Positions 53,129-61,728 of a stretch of 64,000 nucleotides of DNA are shown here, piece by piece (position 1 is the stretch's first letter; each line of letters starts with the position of its first letter). Where the stretch lies: NCBI GenBank assembly GCA_945869265.1, contig CAMBOI010000006.1, positions 1 through 64,000 of the forward strand. The letters are read 5' to 3'. The stretch is from an uncultured Prevotella sp. (GTDB lineage: Bacteria > Bacteroidota > Bacteroidia > Bacteroidales > Bacteroidaceae). A model generated the notes under the pieces. The model had not been told where the DNA came from, did no database searches, and was given only the letters and a program-made list of their open reading frames with translations. Both the position numbers and the translations under genes were made by a program.

Positions 53129-55396
53129 TTATTTTGTTAAAATAAGGACGACATAGTCTTCATATTGCTTAATTCTTTCTGTCAGTGTGGCTGATGATAT
53201 GTGGATGTCTGTTTTCTCTTCAAGGATTATTTCTTCTGGACATGCCTCCATGAGATTCTTTAAGTATGATGCTTTGATAGCATAATTCACATTTTCTGAC
53301 TTAAAATATTCTCTGTTCAATCCGGAACTCGTAATGCCAACAACATTTCCATCCATATCAAATAAAGGACCACCACTGTTGCCCGGTTGAATAGGCACAC
53401 TAATTTGATAGACGCGGACATCACCCTGAATGCCGCTTTTTGAACTGATTTTGCCATCAGTGAATTTCACTTCCTTACCCATTACGCTTGCCATAGGATA
53501 GCCCAAGGCAAAAACCTCGCTTCCAGTATCTTTTGTGCGAGACAATAGTCCATAAGGAATACTTGGCAGCATTTTGAAAGACGAATCATTAATTCTGATA
53601 ATTGCCAAATCATTTTGTTGGTCTGTTGCCACTACAGATGCGGGATAAGATTCCAATTTGCCATTCCTCGTAAAATTTGCCTGTAATGTCGAAGCGCCTT
53701 CAATAACATGATAATTGGTTGCTATATAACCTTCTTTGTTAAGAAAGAATCCAGATCCATTTCCTTTCCATGTATTTTGATTTGACTTTTCATCAGGCAA
53801 ATAATCCTGTGGGATGTTTGATGGATTAACAACCTCGTGGACAACCAATTGGGCAACATCAGCAACAATAGGCTGCAGAGATGAATTATACAATGAAACT
53901 CCGCACAACGAACCATCATAATATATTCGTCCAACCTCTTTCACTTGTTTGTCATTAATGTAAAGTCTGATTTTTTCACCAGAGTTTACGACCGAAAATT
54001 GATTTATATCAGACTGAATATATTCTGAAAAAGCCCACTCGTCGTTTTGTACAATAACACCATTTTTCTTATAAGTAAATTGGTATTTGTCACCTGCTAT
54101 AGATAATGCACACAAATTATCCCAATCCTTAAAACCAAACAAGAAAGACACTATGCCTTGTCCTGGGTTTCTTTGATTTGTGACTACACTAATAATATTA
54201 TCGCTCATGGGCGAGAAACCTGTATATATTCCGCCGGAAATCATACGCTCCGGAGAGGCTTGCATAGAAATAGATACCTCATCATTCACTTGGACAATTC
54301 CATTCTGGCCATGGTATTCCCAAGCATCTTTATTCCTGATAAAATTCTCATCATATATAAGGAACGGAACATCATCTTCTGTTATATGCAGATACTTATT
54401 ATTATGTAGTTGTCCATTATTATATTTTCTGACAGTAGCAATCTTACCATTAGGATAATACTCTATGGCATCACCATTTGGAGTTCCAAAATAGTAAAAT
54501 TCCTCAGAAGCAATTTTTCCATCGTCATAGTATGATATAGAAGAACCATTCAACCTATTATTATAATATTGCTGTTTACGCTCAATCTTGCCATTTTTAT
54601 AATAGAAGATTTGTTCACCTTCAAGGAATGACTGACTGTCATTCTCATAATCAACATAAACAGGGTACTGTTCCGATTGAAGTTCGCCTGTTATATAGTA
54701 GTCCTTTACCACTCCTTTTGGCACATGAGGAGCAGAGTAAGTGATAAGACGATAATATGCGGCACTTTTTGCATCACAACGATTCCAGTCTTTATCAAAG
54801 TACTCTGTTAACCGCTGACCAATTTTTGGTGAATAGCTGAAATTTCTCTTGTCGATATGTTCGACAGGAATACCTTCTTGAATAAAAGAAATCTCACCAT
54901 TATAGTTTGTAAATTCTCCTGTGTATGGAGAGTCATTCGAGACATAACCTACGAATTTCGCTCCATTCGCATATCGGATAGTACCATTACCATGCATACG
55001 ATAGTTCACAAACTCACCGTCGTAAGAATGACCATCTTCTGTAGTCATTTTACCACGCCCTATAAGTTGACCATTTACGAAAGTGCCAGTTTTGGAAGAG
55101 CCATCTTTGTGCGTAAAAGTGCCCTTGCCTTCGCGAATACCCATTTTATACTCACCAACATAGGTGGATTCATACTCCCCATTAACATATTTAATAGCTG
55201 TTCCATATCCATTGGCTTTTCCTCCTTTAGAAGGACCTTTCCAAGTGAATGAAACACCATCACTGTAATATGGATCCAATAATTGGCAACCATTTCCACA
55301 ATCCACCCATTTGTCTTTCAATGTATAAGTCTGAGATAGACCATACATAGAATGGGCAAATAAAAAGAATAAAAACAATGCTATTTTCATATTCAT
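53129..55396 (-). CDS. exported MORN-repeat protein with trypsin-like (S1/HtrA-type) protease domain
   Basis: A 755-residue protein with a signal peptide (MKIALFLFFLFAHSMYGLSQ). Residues about 45-180 and 255-335 contain MORN and YwqK-type repeats (GKGTFTHKDGSSKTG, YYDDGKIASEEFYYFGTPNG, YYPNGKIATVRKYNNG). Residues 350-520 are a beta-sandwich, perhaps laminin-G/concanavalin-like. Residues 540-720 are a serine protease with the triad His563 (ATNYHVIEG), Asp596 (QQNDLAII) and Ser674 (QPGNSGGPLF). There is no PDZ domain. The MORN array may hold it at membranes or peptidoglycan. First structural gene behind upxY, 56 bases away. Confidence 0.85.
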   Translation of the reverse strand: MNMKIALFLFFLFAHSMYGLSQTYTLKDKWVDCGNGCQLLDPYYSDGVSFTWKGPSKGGKANGYGTAIKYVNGEYESTYVGEYKMGIREGKGTFTHKDGSSKTGTFVNGQLIGRGKMTTEDGHSYDGEFVNYRMHGNGTIRYANGAKFVGYVSNDSPYTGEFTNYNGEISFIQEGIPVEHIDKRNFSYSPKIGQRLTEYFDKDWNRCDAKSAAYYRLITYSAPHVPKGVVKDYYITGELQSEQYPVYVDYENDSQSFLEGEQIFYYKNGKIERKQQYYNNRLNGSSISYYDDGKIASEEFYYFGTPNGDAIEYYPNGKIATVRKYNNGQLHNNKYLHITEDDVPFLIYDENFIRNKDAWEYHGQNGIVQVNDEVSISMQASPERMISGGIYTGFSPMSDNIISVVTNQRNPGQGIVSFLFGFKDWDNLCALSIAGDKYQFTYKKNGVIVQNDEWAFSEYIQSDINQFSVVNSGEKIRLYINDKQVKEVGRIYYDGSLCGVSLYNSSLQPIVADVAQLVVHEVVNPSNIPQDYLPDEKSNQNTWKGNGSGFFLNKEGYIATNYHVIEGASTLQANFTRNGKLESYPASVVATDQQNDLAIIRINDSSFKMLPSIPYGLLSRTKDTGSEVFALGYPMASVMGKEVKFTDGKISSKSGIQGDVRVYQISVPIQPGNSGGPLFDMDGNVVGITSSGLNREYFKSENVNYAIKASYLKNLMEACPEEIILEEKTDIHISSATLTERIKQYEDYVVLILTK

Positions 55397-55452
55397 TTTT
55401 TATTATTAATACCTTCGAATGAAAAAACGTAAATGCTATGTGAAGAAAAATC

Positions 55453-56163
55453 TCACTTTATTTTTATAAATGCTTTCGGTATATACGCCGTTGCTACACT
55501 GCAAAGCCTTGGTAATTCTACAACCACTCGCTTCTGGCCTTTTATCTTCGTCACTCTTCCTTCAATGCCCTTGAATGGACCATCTATTATGCGGACATAG
55601 TCGCCTTGCTTGTATGTTCCATTTATCTCATCAATGAGTAGGATATGCTCATCGTCGATACTGGTCAGTTTGATGAAGTTGTCCATTGAATTGGCAGGGA
55701 CAACGAGAGGTGGATTCTTTCCATTCGACTTCGTGTTGAAGTGATCATAGTAGAAGGATATGAAGCGGAATACGGGGGATGACTTTATTAGAGATTCCAG
55801 TATAGATAAGGTTGTACGAACAAAAAGGAAATTGGGGAGCATTGGGACACGTTGTTTCTTGCGCTTGCCATCTACCTCTTTATATACTGTATGAAGAGGA
55901 AAATGTGTCTCTATTCCTTTTGCTTTCAAGATTTCATCGGCTTTTTCTGCTCTGCCATATGATACCCTAAGTACATACCATTGCTCGGTTTCCGTTTGGG
56001 CATTCCTTACCGACACCCCTGTTTGTGAGCTATTGGCTTCGGGGATGGCAGTGGCGGTAAGGCCAAAGCATTGAGGCTTATTGCCTCGCCTAATGTCCAC
56101 ATCTGGCTGTGTGTTCATTATACTTAGGTGACGGATGCCCGAAGACTCGGTGCAACTTAACAT
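55453..56163 (-). CDS. UpxY-like NusG paralogue (transcription antiterminator)
   Basis: A protein of 236 residues from ATG 56163, or 221 from ATG 56118 (MNTQPDVDIRRGN). The NusG N-terminal domain starts QWYVLRVSYGRAEKADEIL and includes PMLPNFLFVRTT; the KOW motif is GDYVRIIDGPFKGIEGRVTK. Bacteroides UpxY proteins are first genes of capsule operons and keep RNA polymerase going through them. No capsule gene follows here; the protease operon does. The promoter box (56182-56175) is so near ATG 56163 that the inner start may be used. Confidence 0.85.
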   Translation of the reverse strand: MLSCTESSGIRHLSIMNTQPDVDIRRGNKPQCFGLTATAIPEANSSQTGVSVRNAQTETEQWYVLRVSYGRAEKADEILKAKGIETHFPLHTVYKEVDGKRKKQRVPMLPNFLFVRTTLSILESLIKSSPVFRFISFYYDHFNTKSNGKNPPLVVPANSMDNFIKLTSIDDEHILLIDEINGTYKQGDYVRIIDGPFKGIEGRVTKIKGQKRVVVELPRLCSVATAYIPKAFIKIK

Positions 56164-56268
56164 CTATTACATTGCAAAGATAAAGAAAATAATCGGAATT
56201 ATATATGTTTGAAATAGTTTTAACACGAATTTAACAATAATATGGTCATTGAACACAGAACGGCTACT
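56008..56268 (-). repeat. direct repeat, copy B (upxY 5' end and promoter)
   Basis: The full-length counterpart of copy A at 40839-40994. It includes 56008-56064 inside upxY (encoding about GLTATAIPEANSSQTGVSV), 106 bases absent from copy A, and 56171-56268 with the promoter. The copies are in the same orientation 15.2 kb apart. In RNA, CUUACCG and CGGUAAG at the ends of the first block can pair, with CCCC/GGGG inside. Confidence 0.85.
56175..56182 (-). promoter_or_regulatory. upxY operon -7 element (TATCTTTG)
   Basis: TATCTTTG on the minus strand, inside the repeat and duplicated in copy A (40907-40900). It is the only clear promoter found for the nine-gene unit. Confidence 0.7.
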
Positions 56269-56539
56269 GTTTTTTTTTAGAATCGGTTAATTCCTAAATT
56301 TTAAGAAAAGAGGAAATATAAAGAATGGTTTTTTGATATTCAAAAATATTCAGGACGTGAGCTATTAATGTATGAAGTGTACTATCTTTATAAAGTGGTC
56401 AACCTTCAGAGTGAACAATGACAAGTAGAGTCAACGAGTATTATAAATAATAAATTAACTTGTCAACCTGTTTTATGAATAAGATGATAAGTAGTCAACA
56501 CAAATAGTTATACTACAGTCTTTATATTATAGTAAAACT
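56269..56539. other. AT-rich gap upstream of the upxY promoter
   Basis: I see no gene here. It begins with a run of nine or more T residues right after the repeat and is very AT-rich. Two TATTAT-like stretches occur, without a full promoter. Confidence 0.4.
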
Positions 56540-56631
56540 GTTGTCTCGACTATACCACAGCTGTTGTCACAGTTGTACCACTGCGGTTGTCACAGCAGTA
56601 CCACAGCAGTTGTCACAATTGTACCATGGCT
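56540..56631. repeat. four tandem 23-base repeats
   Basis: Units 56540-56562, 56563-56585, 56586-56608 and 56609-56631 each begin GTTGTC and contain a central (T/G)TACCA-like box; a typical unit is GTTGTCACAGTTGTACCACT. The array has no spacers. A partial inverse copy (GTGACAACCGCAGTGG) follows at 56642-56657, so the array can fold back on itself. Confidence 0.8.
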
Positions 56632-56862
56632 ATGGGAAGACTGTGACAACCGCAGTGGAACAAGTGTGACAATAGGCATTGTCACAACTGTGCCAGCGTG
56701 ATTCTTACTATATTGCTTCGCTGACAGATAAAATCGTCTGTCAGCCATCTGTCAGCGCTTATCTAACTGTATATTAATGGATTACACCTAAATAATGACA
56801 GATGACAGATAAAACAAACATTTTCACGCAAGGAACAGCCTGATAATAATAATAAATAACCA
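56632..56862. other. intergenic segment with CTGTCAG palindromes
   Basis: No gene seen. A perfect 9-base inverted repeat GCTGACAGA/TCTGTCAGC lies at 56720-56745. The 12-mer TGACAGATAAAA recurs at about 56722 and 56806, and more ATCTGTCA copies are scattered between. Confidence 0.5.
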
Positions 56863-56930
56863 ATAATGCATTAAACCACTACGGTAACCCCTAAAAAAAA
56901 GGAGTTACCGTAGTGGTTTAACGCATTATT
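56863..56930. terminator. long inverted repeat after lctP
   Basis: About 29-base arms (AATAATGCATTAAACCACTA with CGGTAAC, paired with GTTACCG and TAGTGGTTTAACGCATTATT) surround an A-rich loop. It starts 25 bases after the permease stop on the minus strand. It could end that transcript; the lack of a T run after the stem leaves open that it is a small mobile palindrome. Confidence 0.55.
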
Positions 56931-56954
56931 CTTTGTGTCAAGTTAACAAAATCA

Positions 56955-58457
56955 CTATACAAGGAAATATACCATCAATCCGGAGATGACAATATAAAGG
57001 ATTGCCCAGGGCATAGACTTCTTGAGTATCTCACCCTCCTTGCCCTGAAGCGAGCAGGCTGAGGTGGCTATGGCAATGCTCTGCGGAGAGATAATCTTTC
57101 CGCCCGTGGCTCCTACGGAGTTGCTGGCTGCAAGCCATTCGGGAGAGACATTGATATGTCCTGCCACTGTGGATTGCATCTTACCAAAGAGGATGTTGGC
57201 GGATGTGTCGCTACCGGTGATGAAGGTGCCAATGCCTCCAACCAACGGGGCAAACAACGGATAGAGCGAACCAGTGGCGGCAGCAAGTCCGCCGGCAATC
57301 ACTGTTATCATTCCAGCATAATCCATCACGGTGGAGAAACCTACAAGACAGATGACTGTTATCAATGTTGCCTTGAGTCCCTTAACGGTCTTCCACAATG
57401 TCTTAAAGATGCCGCTCACGGATGCTCCCTGGATGAGTCCGCCGATGAATGTGCCGACGAAGAGCAATACTCCGGCATGGGTGAGCCACGAGATCTTATA
57501 GTCGCTGATGCTATCCACGGGGAAATGGATTGTTGTGACAAGGGCACTACTGAGTGTGGCACGAAGTGAGGGGAACAGAGGACTAGTGACAATCACCAAG
57601 AGGAGAATGAGCAGATATACACTCCATGCATTGAGCAGTTCGCCAACACTCGACTTCGGTTGGTCGGCCATCTCCTCTACTTTCTCGCCCTTTACAAAGC
57701 GTGCGGCAATGACAATCACGATAATCGAAAGCAAACTACCGATGATAGCGGGCGACTCGGCTCCCATATAAAGGGCGGCTGCATACTGGCTGCCTAATGA
57801 CACTGCTCCCACTATAAGCGAGAGGATGATATTCTTGAGCAGAGCCTCCTTGCGGCTGTCTGCCATATATACAATAATAAAAGGTATGATGAACATCAGC
57901 GGTGCCAACTGCAGCACGATATTCGCGGCTAGGGTATTCACGTCGAGACCTGTCTCGTTGGCTAGCACGATGACTGGAGTACCAATGGCACCGAAGGTTG
58001 TTGCCACACTGTTGGCGATAAGACATACCACTGCCGAGAAAATCGGTTTGTAACCGAGACTGATGAGGATGGCTGCCGGGATAGCCACTGCCGTACCGAA
58101 ACCTGCCATTGCCTCAAGGATGCCACCGAAGCCCCATGTCATGAGCAACACCTGAATGCTGCGGTCGGTGGAAATCATCGAGAACTGGCGCTTGATAACC
58201 TCCATCTTGCCAGTGAGAAGGAGTGTGTTATAACTGAATATTGCCATCAGGATGATGATGAGGATAGGCGATATTGCCTTTGTGGCTCCATAGAGGAACG
58301 AGAACGACATATCGTGGAACGACATGCCAAAACCAAAGACTGCGATCACTGCTGTCACAACAAGTGTGATGAGACTGCTACGGTCGCCTGGCTGCTTGAA
58401 CACTGCCATCAGCAGTATAAGCAATGCAATAGGAATTAGAGATAATAAGATTTCCAT
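56955..58457 (-). CDS. lctP: L-lactate permease (LctP family)
   Basis: A 500-residue inner-membrane transporter with about 12-13 hydrophobic segments. Family signatures include WGFGGILEAMAGFGTAVAIP, FGAIGTPVIVLANETG and the C-terminal GSDTSANILFGKMQ with AASNSVGATGGKIISPQSIA. It carries lactate, possibly glycolate, with protons. It begins 11 bases after the YeiH-like gene, so the pair is an operon. With the mutase genes next door, lactate uptake may be linked to propionate metabolism; that is context only. Confidence 0.92.
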   Translation of the reverse strand: MEILLSLIPIALLILLMAVFKQPGDRSSLITLVVTAVIAVFGFGMSFHDMSFSFLYGATKAISPILIIILMAIFSYNTLLLTGKMEVIKRQFSMISTDRSIQVLLMTWGFGGILEAMAGFGTAVAIPAAILISLGYKPIFSAVVCLIANSVATTFGAIGTPVIVLANETGLDVNTLAANIVLQLAPLMFIIPFIIVYMADSRKEALLKNIILSLIVGAVSLGSQYAAALYMGAESPAIIGSLLSIIVIVIAARFVKGEKVEEMADQPKSSVGELLNAWSVYLLILLLVIVTSPLFPSLRATLSSALVTTIHFPVDSISDYKISWLTHAGVLLFVGTFIGGLIQGASVSGIFKTLWKTVKGLKATLITVICLVGFSTVMDYAGMITVIAGGLAAATGSLYPLFAPLVGGIGTFITGSDTSANILFGKMQSTVAGHINVSPEWLAASNSVGATGGKIISPQSIAIATSACSLQGKEGEILKKSMPWAILYIVISGLMVYFLV

Positions 58458-58468
58458 TGTGTTTTATA

Positions 58469-59512
58469 TTAATAAATTACCGGTACTAAATACTTTGCCA
58501 TAACATAGCCTCCGCCGATGAGCCATACGAAGAGGACTGCGGCAAGGATAAACGGTTTGGCGCCTGCCTTCTTAAACTTCTCGATACTGGTCTCGGCTCC
58601 CAAGGCTGTCATCGCCATGGTGAGGAGGAAGGTGTCAAAGGTGTTGATGAAATCAACGAGAGACTTTGGCAGAAGGTCGAAACTGTTGAAGCAGATGACT
58701 ACGAGGAAGAGAATGGCAAACCATGGGATATTGATCTTGCCCTTTCCGCCCTCAGCTGCCATAGAGGGATTGCTGCGCATCTGACGGGCAACATCCCACG
58801 TGAGATAAAGCAATACGGGCACGAGCATCATGACGCGAATCATCTTGACGATGATGGCGCAACTGCTTACCTCGGGCCCCATGGCATTGCCGGCTCCCAC
58901 AACGTGAGCCACCTCATGAACGGTGCTTCCTGCAAAGATACCCATCGCCTGAGGGTCGAGATCGAACACACCTGCGCGATAGAGAGCGGGATAGAGGAAC
59001 ATTGCCGTAGTGCCGAAGATAACCACCGTAGCCACCGACACTGCCGTCTTATATGGCTTGACACGCAATGCCGACTCGGCACCCAACACAGCTGCCGCAC
59101 CACAGATGGCAGAACCTACTGAGGTGAGAAGGGCTATGCCGCGGTCCATCTTCAACAACTTGCCAACAAAGACACCTAACAAAATAGTGCCCACCACGAC
59201 AATGGCATCGATGATGATGGCAGGAAGTCCAACAGCTGTTATATCCTGAAAGGTCAATCTGAATCCATAAAGGATTATACCAAAACGCAGCACTCGCTTG
59301 GAGCAGAACTGTATGCCTGGCACCCACGTCTCGGGCAGATTGTTACGGAGACTATTGGCATAGAGCATACCAAGAATAATACCGACTATCATCGGACTGA
59401 ATGACATTGCCCTCACCCACTCCATCTCGCCGATATAAAAGGCTGCACACGAAAACAGCACCATGAGCAGCACTCCATGCAGCATACTGCTGCGCGATTC
59501 GGAAATATTCAT
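58469..59512 (-). CDS. YeiH/UPF0324-family membrane transporter
   Basis: A 347-residue protein from ATG 59512 (MNISESRSSMLHGVLL); the frame extends further but through the preceding terminator. About 10 membrane segments. The signatures FGIILYGFRLTFQDI, TSVGSAICGAAAVLGAES, FAGSTVHEVAHVVGAGNAMG and ALGAETSIEKFKKAG identify the family, often annotated as putative sulfate exporter. It is the first gene of the pair with lctP. Confidence 0.85.
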   Translation of the reverse strand: MNISESRSSMLHGVLLMVLFSCAAFYIGEMEWVRAMSFSPMIVGIILGMLYANSLRNNLPETWVPGIQFCSKRVLRFGIILYGFRLTFQDITAVGLPAIIIDAIVVVGTILLGVFVGKLLKMDRGIALLTSVGSAICGAAAVLGAESALRVKPYKTAVSVATVVIFGTTAMFLYPALYRAGVFDLDPQAMGIFAGSTVHEVAHVVGAGNAMGPEVSSCAIIVKMIRVMMLVPVLLYLTWDVARQMRSNPSMAAEGGKGKINIPWFAILFLVVICFNSFDLLPKSLVDFINTFDTFLLTMAMTALGAETSIEKFKKAGAKPFILAAVLFVWLIGGGYVMAKYLVPVIY

Positions 59513-59531
59513 TTGCTTGTGTTTTAAACAA

Positions 59532-59560
59532 AATTCCCCGCCGTCAAAAGGCGGGGAATT
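59532..59560 (-). terminator. hairpin terminator after the mutase operon
   Basis: A perfect 11-base stem AATTCCCCGCC/GGCGGGGAATT with a 7-base loop, 10 bases after the mutB stop. The minus-strand tail is TTGTTTAAAAC. Confidence 0.75.
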
Positions 59561-59570
59561 AATAAACATA

Positions 59571-61715
59571 TTACTTATCCAAGAGGATGTTCATCATCTC
59601 TACGGCAGCCTTGGCAACTGATGTACCAGGACCGAAGATGGCGGCAACGCCAGCCTGATATAGGAAGTCATAGTCCTGTGCGGGGATAACACCACCGGCG
59701 ATAACCATGATGTCCTCGCGACCCAACTTCTTCAACTCGTCGATGAGCTGCGGAACGAGAGTCTTGTGACCAGCGGCAAGAGAGCTGACACCCACAATGT
59801 GAACGTCGTTCTCCACAGCCTCGCGTGCAGCCTCGGCGGGAGTCTGGAACAGAGGTCCCATATCCACGTCAAATCCGCAGTCGGCATAACCTGTTGCCAC
59901 TACCTTTGCACCACGGTCGTGACCGTCCTGACCCATCTTGGCAACGAAGATACGTGGACGACGTCCTTCCTTCTCTGCGAACTCCTCAGTGAGCTTGCAA
60001 GCCAATTCGAAGTCGCTGTCGTTCTTACTTTCTGATGAATACACGCCTGAAATAGTTCTGATTACTGCCTTGTAACGTCCTACGATTTCCTCGCATGCGT
60101 CACTGATTTCTCCCAATGTACAACGCAACTTGGCGCACTCTACAGCCTGAGCCAACAGGTTGCCCTCGCCTGTGCGCACGATTTCGGTGAGCTTTGCAAG
60201 AGCTGCCTTGCAAGCCTCCTCGTCGCGTGCTGCACGCACCTTGGCAAGACTTTCTTCCTGCTGCTTGCGCACTGCGGTGTTATCTACCTCGAGGATGTCG
60301 ATAGGATCCTCATGGTCGAGACGATACTTGTTGGTACCGACGATGGTCTGAACACCTGAGTCGATACGGGCCTGTGTGCGGGCTGCAGCCTCCTCGATAC
60401 GCATCTTGGGCACACCGGTCTCGATAGCCTTGGCCATACCGCCAAGTTTCTCGATTTCCTGAATATGCTCCCAAGCCTTGTGAACAAGTTCGTTGGTGAG
60501 AGTTTCCACATAATATGAACCAGCCCATGGGTCGATGTGCTTGCACACCTTGGTCTCGTTCTGGATATAGATCTGAGTGTTACGTGCAATACGTGCAGAG
60601 AAGTCGGTGGGCAGGGCGATAGCCTCGTCGAGGGCGTTGGTGTGGAGTGACTGGGTATGTCCCAACACAGCTGCCATAGCCTCGATACATGTACGACCCA
60701 CGTTGTTGAAGGGATCCTGCTCGGTGAGCGACCATCCTGATGTCTGTGAGTGTGTACGCAAAGCGAGCGACTTCGGGTTCTTGGCACCGAAGCTCTTCAC
60801 AATCTTTGCCCACAACAGACGTCCGGCACGCATCTTGGCAATCTCCATGAAGTGGTTTACACCGATAGCCCAGAAGAATGACAGACGGGGAGCGAAGGCA
60901 TCCACGTCGATACCGGCGTTAACACCGGCGCGCAGATACTCCATACCGTCGGCAAGTGTGTAAGCCAACTCGATGTCTGCTGTTGCACCAGCCTCCTGCA
61001 TGTGATAGCCGGAGATAGAGATTGAGTTGAACTTAGGCATGTTCTGCGAAGTATATTCGAAGATGTCGGCGATAATCTTCATTGAGAATGCGGGCGGATA
61101 GATATAGGTGTTGCGCACCATGAACTCCTTGAGGATATCGTTCTGGATAGTACCAGCCATCTCCTCGAGCTTAGCGCCCTGCTCGAGTCCTGCCACGATA
61201 TAGAAGGCAAGGATAGGAAGAACGGCACCGTTCATTGTCATTGACACCGACATCTTGTTGAGTGGAATACCGTCGAAGAGCACCTTCATGTTCTCCTCGT
61301 TACAGATAGACACACCAGCCTTACCGACGTCACCTACCACACGCTCGTTGTCAGGGTCGTAGCCACGATGGGTGGGGAGGTCGAATGCCACTGACAGACC
61401 CTTCTGTCCGGAGGCGAGGTTACGGCGATAGAACGCGTTTGACTCCTCGGCGGTAGAGAATCCGGCATACTGACGGATTGTCCACGGGCGGAACGGGTAC
61501 ATCATTGAATACGGACCACGGAGGAAGGGAGGAATACCTGCAGCGAAGTCGAGGTGTTCCATGCCTTCGAGGTCTTCTTTTGTATATACGGGCTTTACTT
61601 CGATATGCTCGGGAGTTTTCCAGTTGGGAGCGATACCGTTAGCCTTTTGCCACTCGGCACCATTCTCGTTCTTGATGCCGGCGTAAATATTGATATCTTT
61701 AAAATTCTTTCTCAT
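59571..61715 (-). CDS. mutB: methylmalonyl-CoA mutase, large (cobalamin-binding) subunit
   Basis: A 714-residue subunit from ATG 61715 ([13 protein letters not shown]). The TIM barrel has [46 protein letters not shown] and [16 protein letters not shown]. The C-terminal B12 domain has the DxHxxG motif in [10 protein letters not shown] (Asp597, His599, Gly602). With the small subunit it interconverts succinyl-CoA and methylmalonyl-CoA, the B12 step of the succinate-propionate route in Bacteroidales. It follows the small-subunit gene by 13 bases. Confidence 0.96.
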   Translation of the reverse strand: MRKNFKDINIYAGIKNENGAEWQKANGIAPNWKTPEHIEVKPVYTKEDLEGMEHLDFAAGIPPFLRGPYSMMYPFRPWTIRQYAGFSTAEESNAFYRRNLASGQKGLSVAFDLPTHRGYDPDNERVVGDVGKAGVSICNEENMKVLFDGIPLNKMSVSMTMNGAVLPILAFYIVAGLEQGAKLEEMAGTIQNDILKEFMVRNTYIYPPAFSMKIIADIFEYTSQNMPKFNSISISGYHMQEAGATADIELAYTLADGMEYLRAGVNAGIDVDAFAPRLSFFWAIGVNHFMEIAKMRAGRLLWAKIVKSFGAKNPKSLALRTHSQTSGWSLTEQDPFNNVGRTCIEAMAAVLGHTQSLHTNALDEAIALPTDFSARIARNTQIYIQNETKVCKHIDPWAGSYYVETLTNELVHKAWEHIQEIEKLGGMAKAIETGVPKMRIEEAAARTQARIDSGVQTIVGTNKYRLDHEDPIDILEVDNTAVRKQQEESLAKVRAARDEEACKAALAKLTEIVRTGEGNLLAQAVECAKLRCTLGEISDACEEIVGRYKAVIRTISGVYSSESKNDSDFELACKLTEEFAEKEGRRPRIFVAKMGQDGHDRGAKVVATGYADCGFDVDMGPLFQTPAEAAREAVENDVHIVGVSSLAAGHKTLVPQLIDELKKLGREDIMVIAGGVIPAQDYDFLYQAGVAAIFGPGTSVAKAAVEMMNILLDK

Positions 61716-61728
61716 GACTTTCGTATTT

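Noticed and set aside
42151..56163. Bacterial gasdermin operon (proteases plus pore protein)
   Set aside because: No protein of gasdermin length and fold was seen; the 50-residue membrane hairpin is far too short.
55453..56163. Start of a capsular polysaccharide locus, as the UpxY-like gene would suggest
   Set aside because: No glycosyltransferase, flippase, UpxZ-like or sugar-nucleotide gene follows; downstream genes are proteases and regulators.
42390..56182. Type III-E CRISPR-Cas (gRAMP with TPR-CHAT and sigma factor)
   Set aside because: No Cas7-11/gRAMP, Cas1, Csx30/31 or repeat array is present; only the CHAT and sigma parts are similar.
56540..56631. CRISPR-like array of repeats
   Set aside because: The 23-base units are directly adjacent with no spacers, and no cas gene is in the window.
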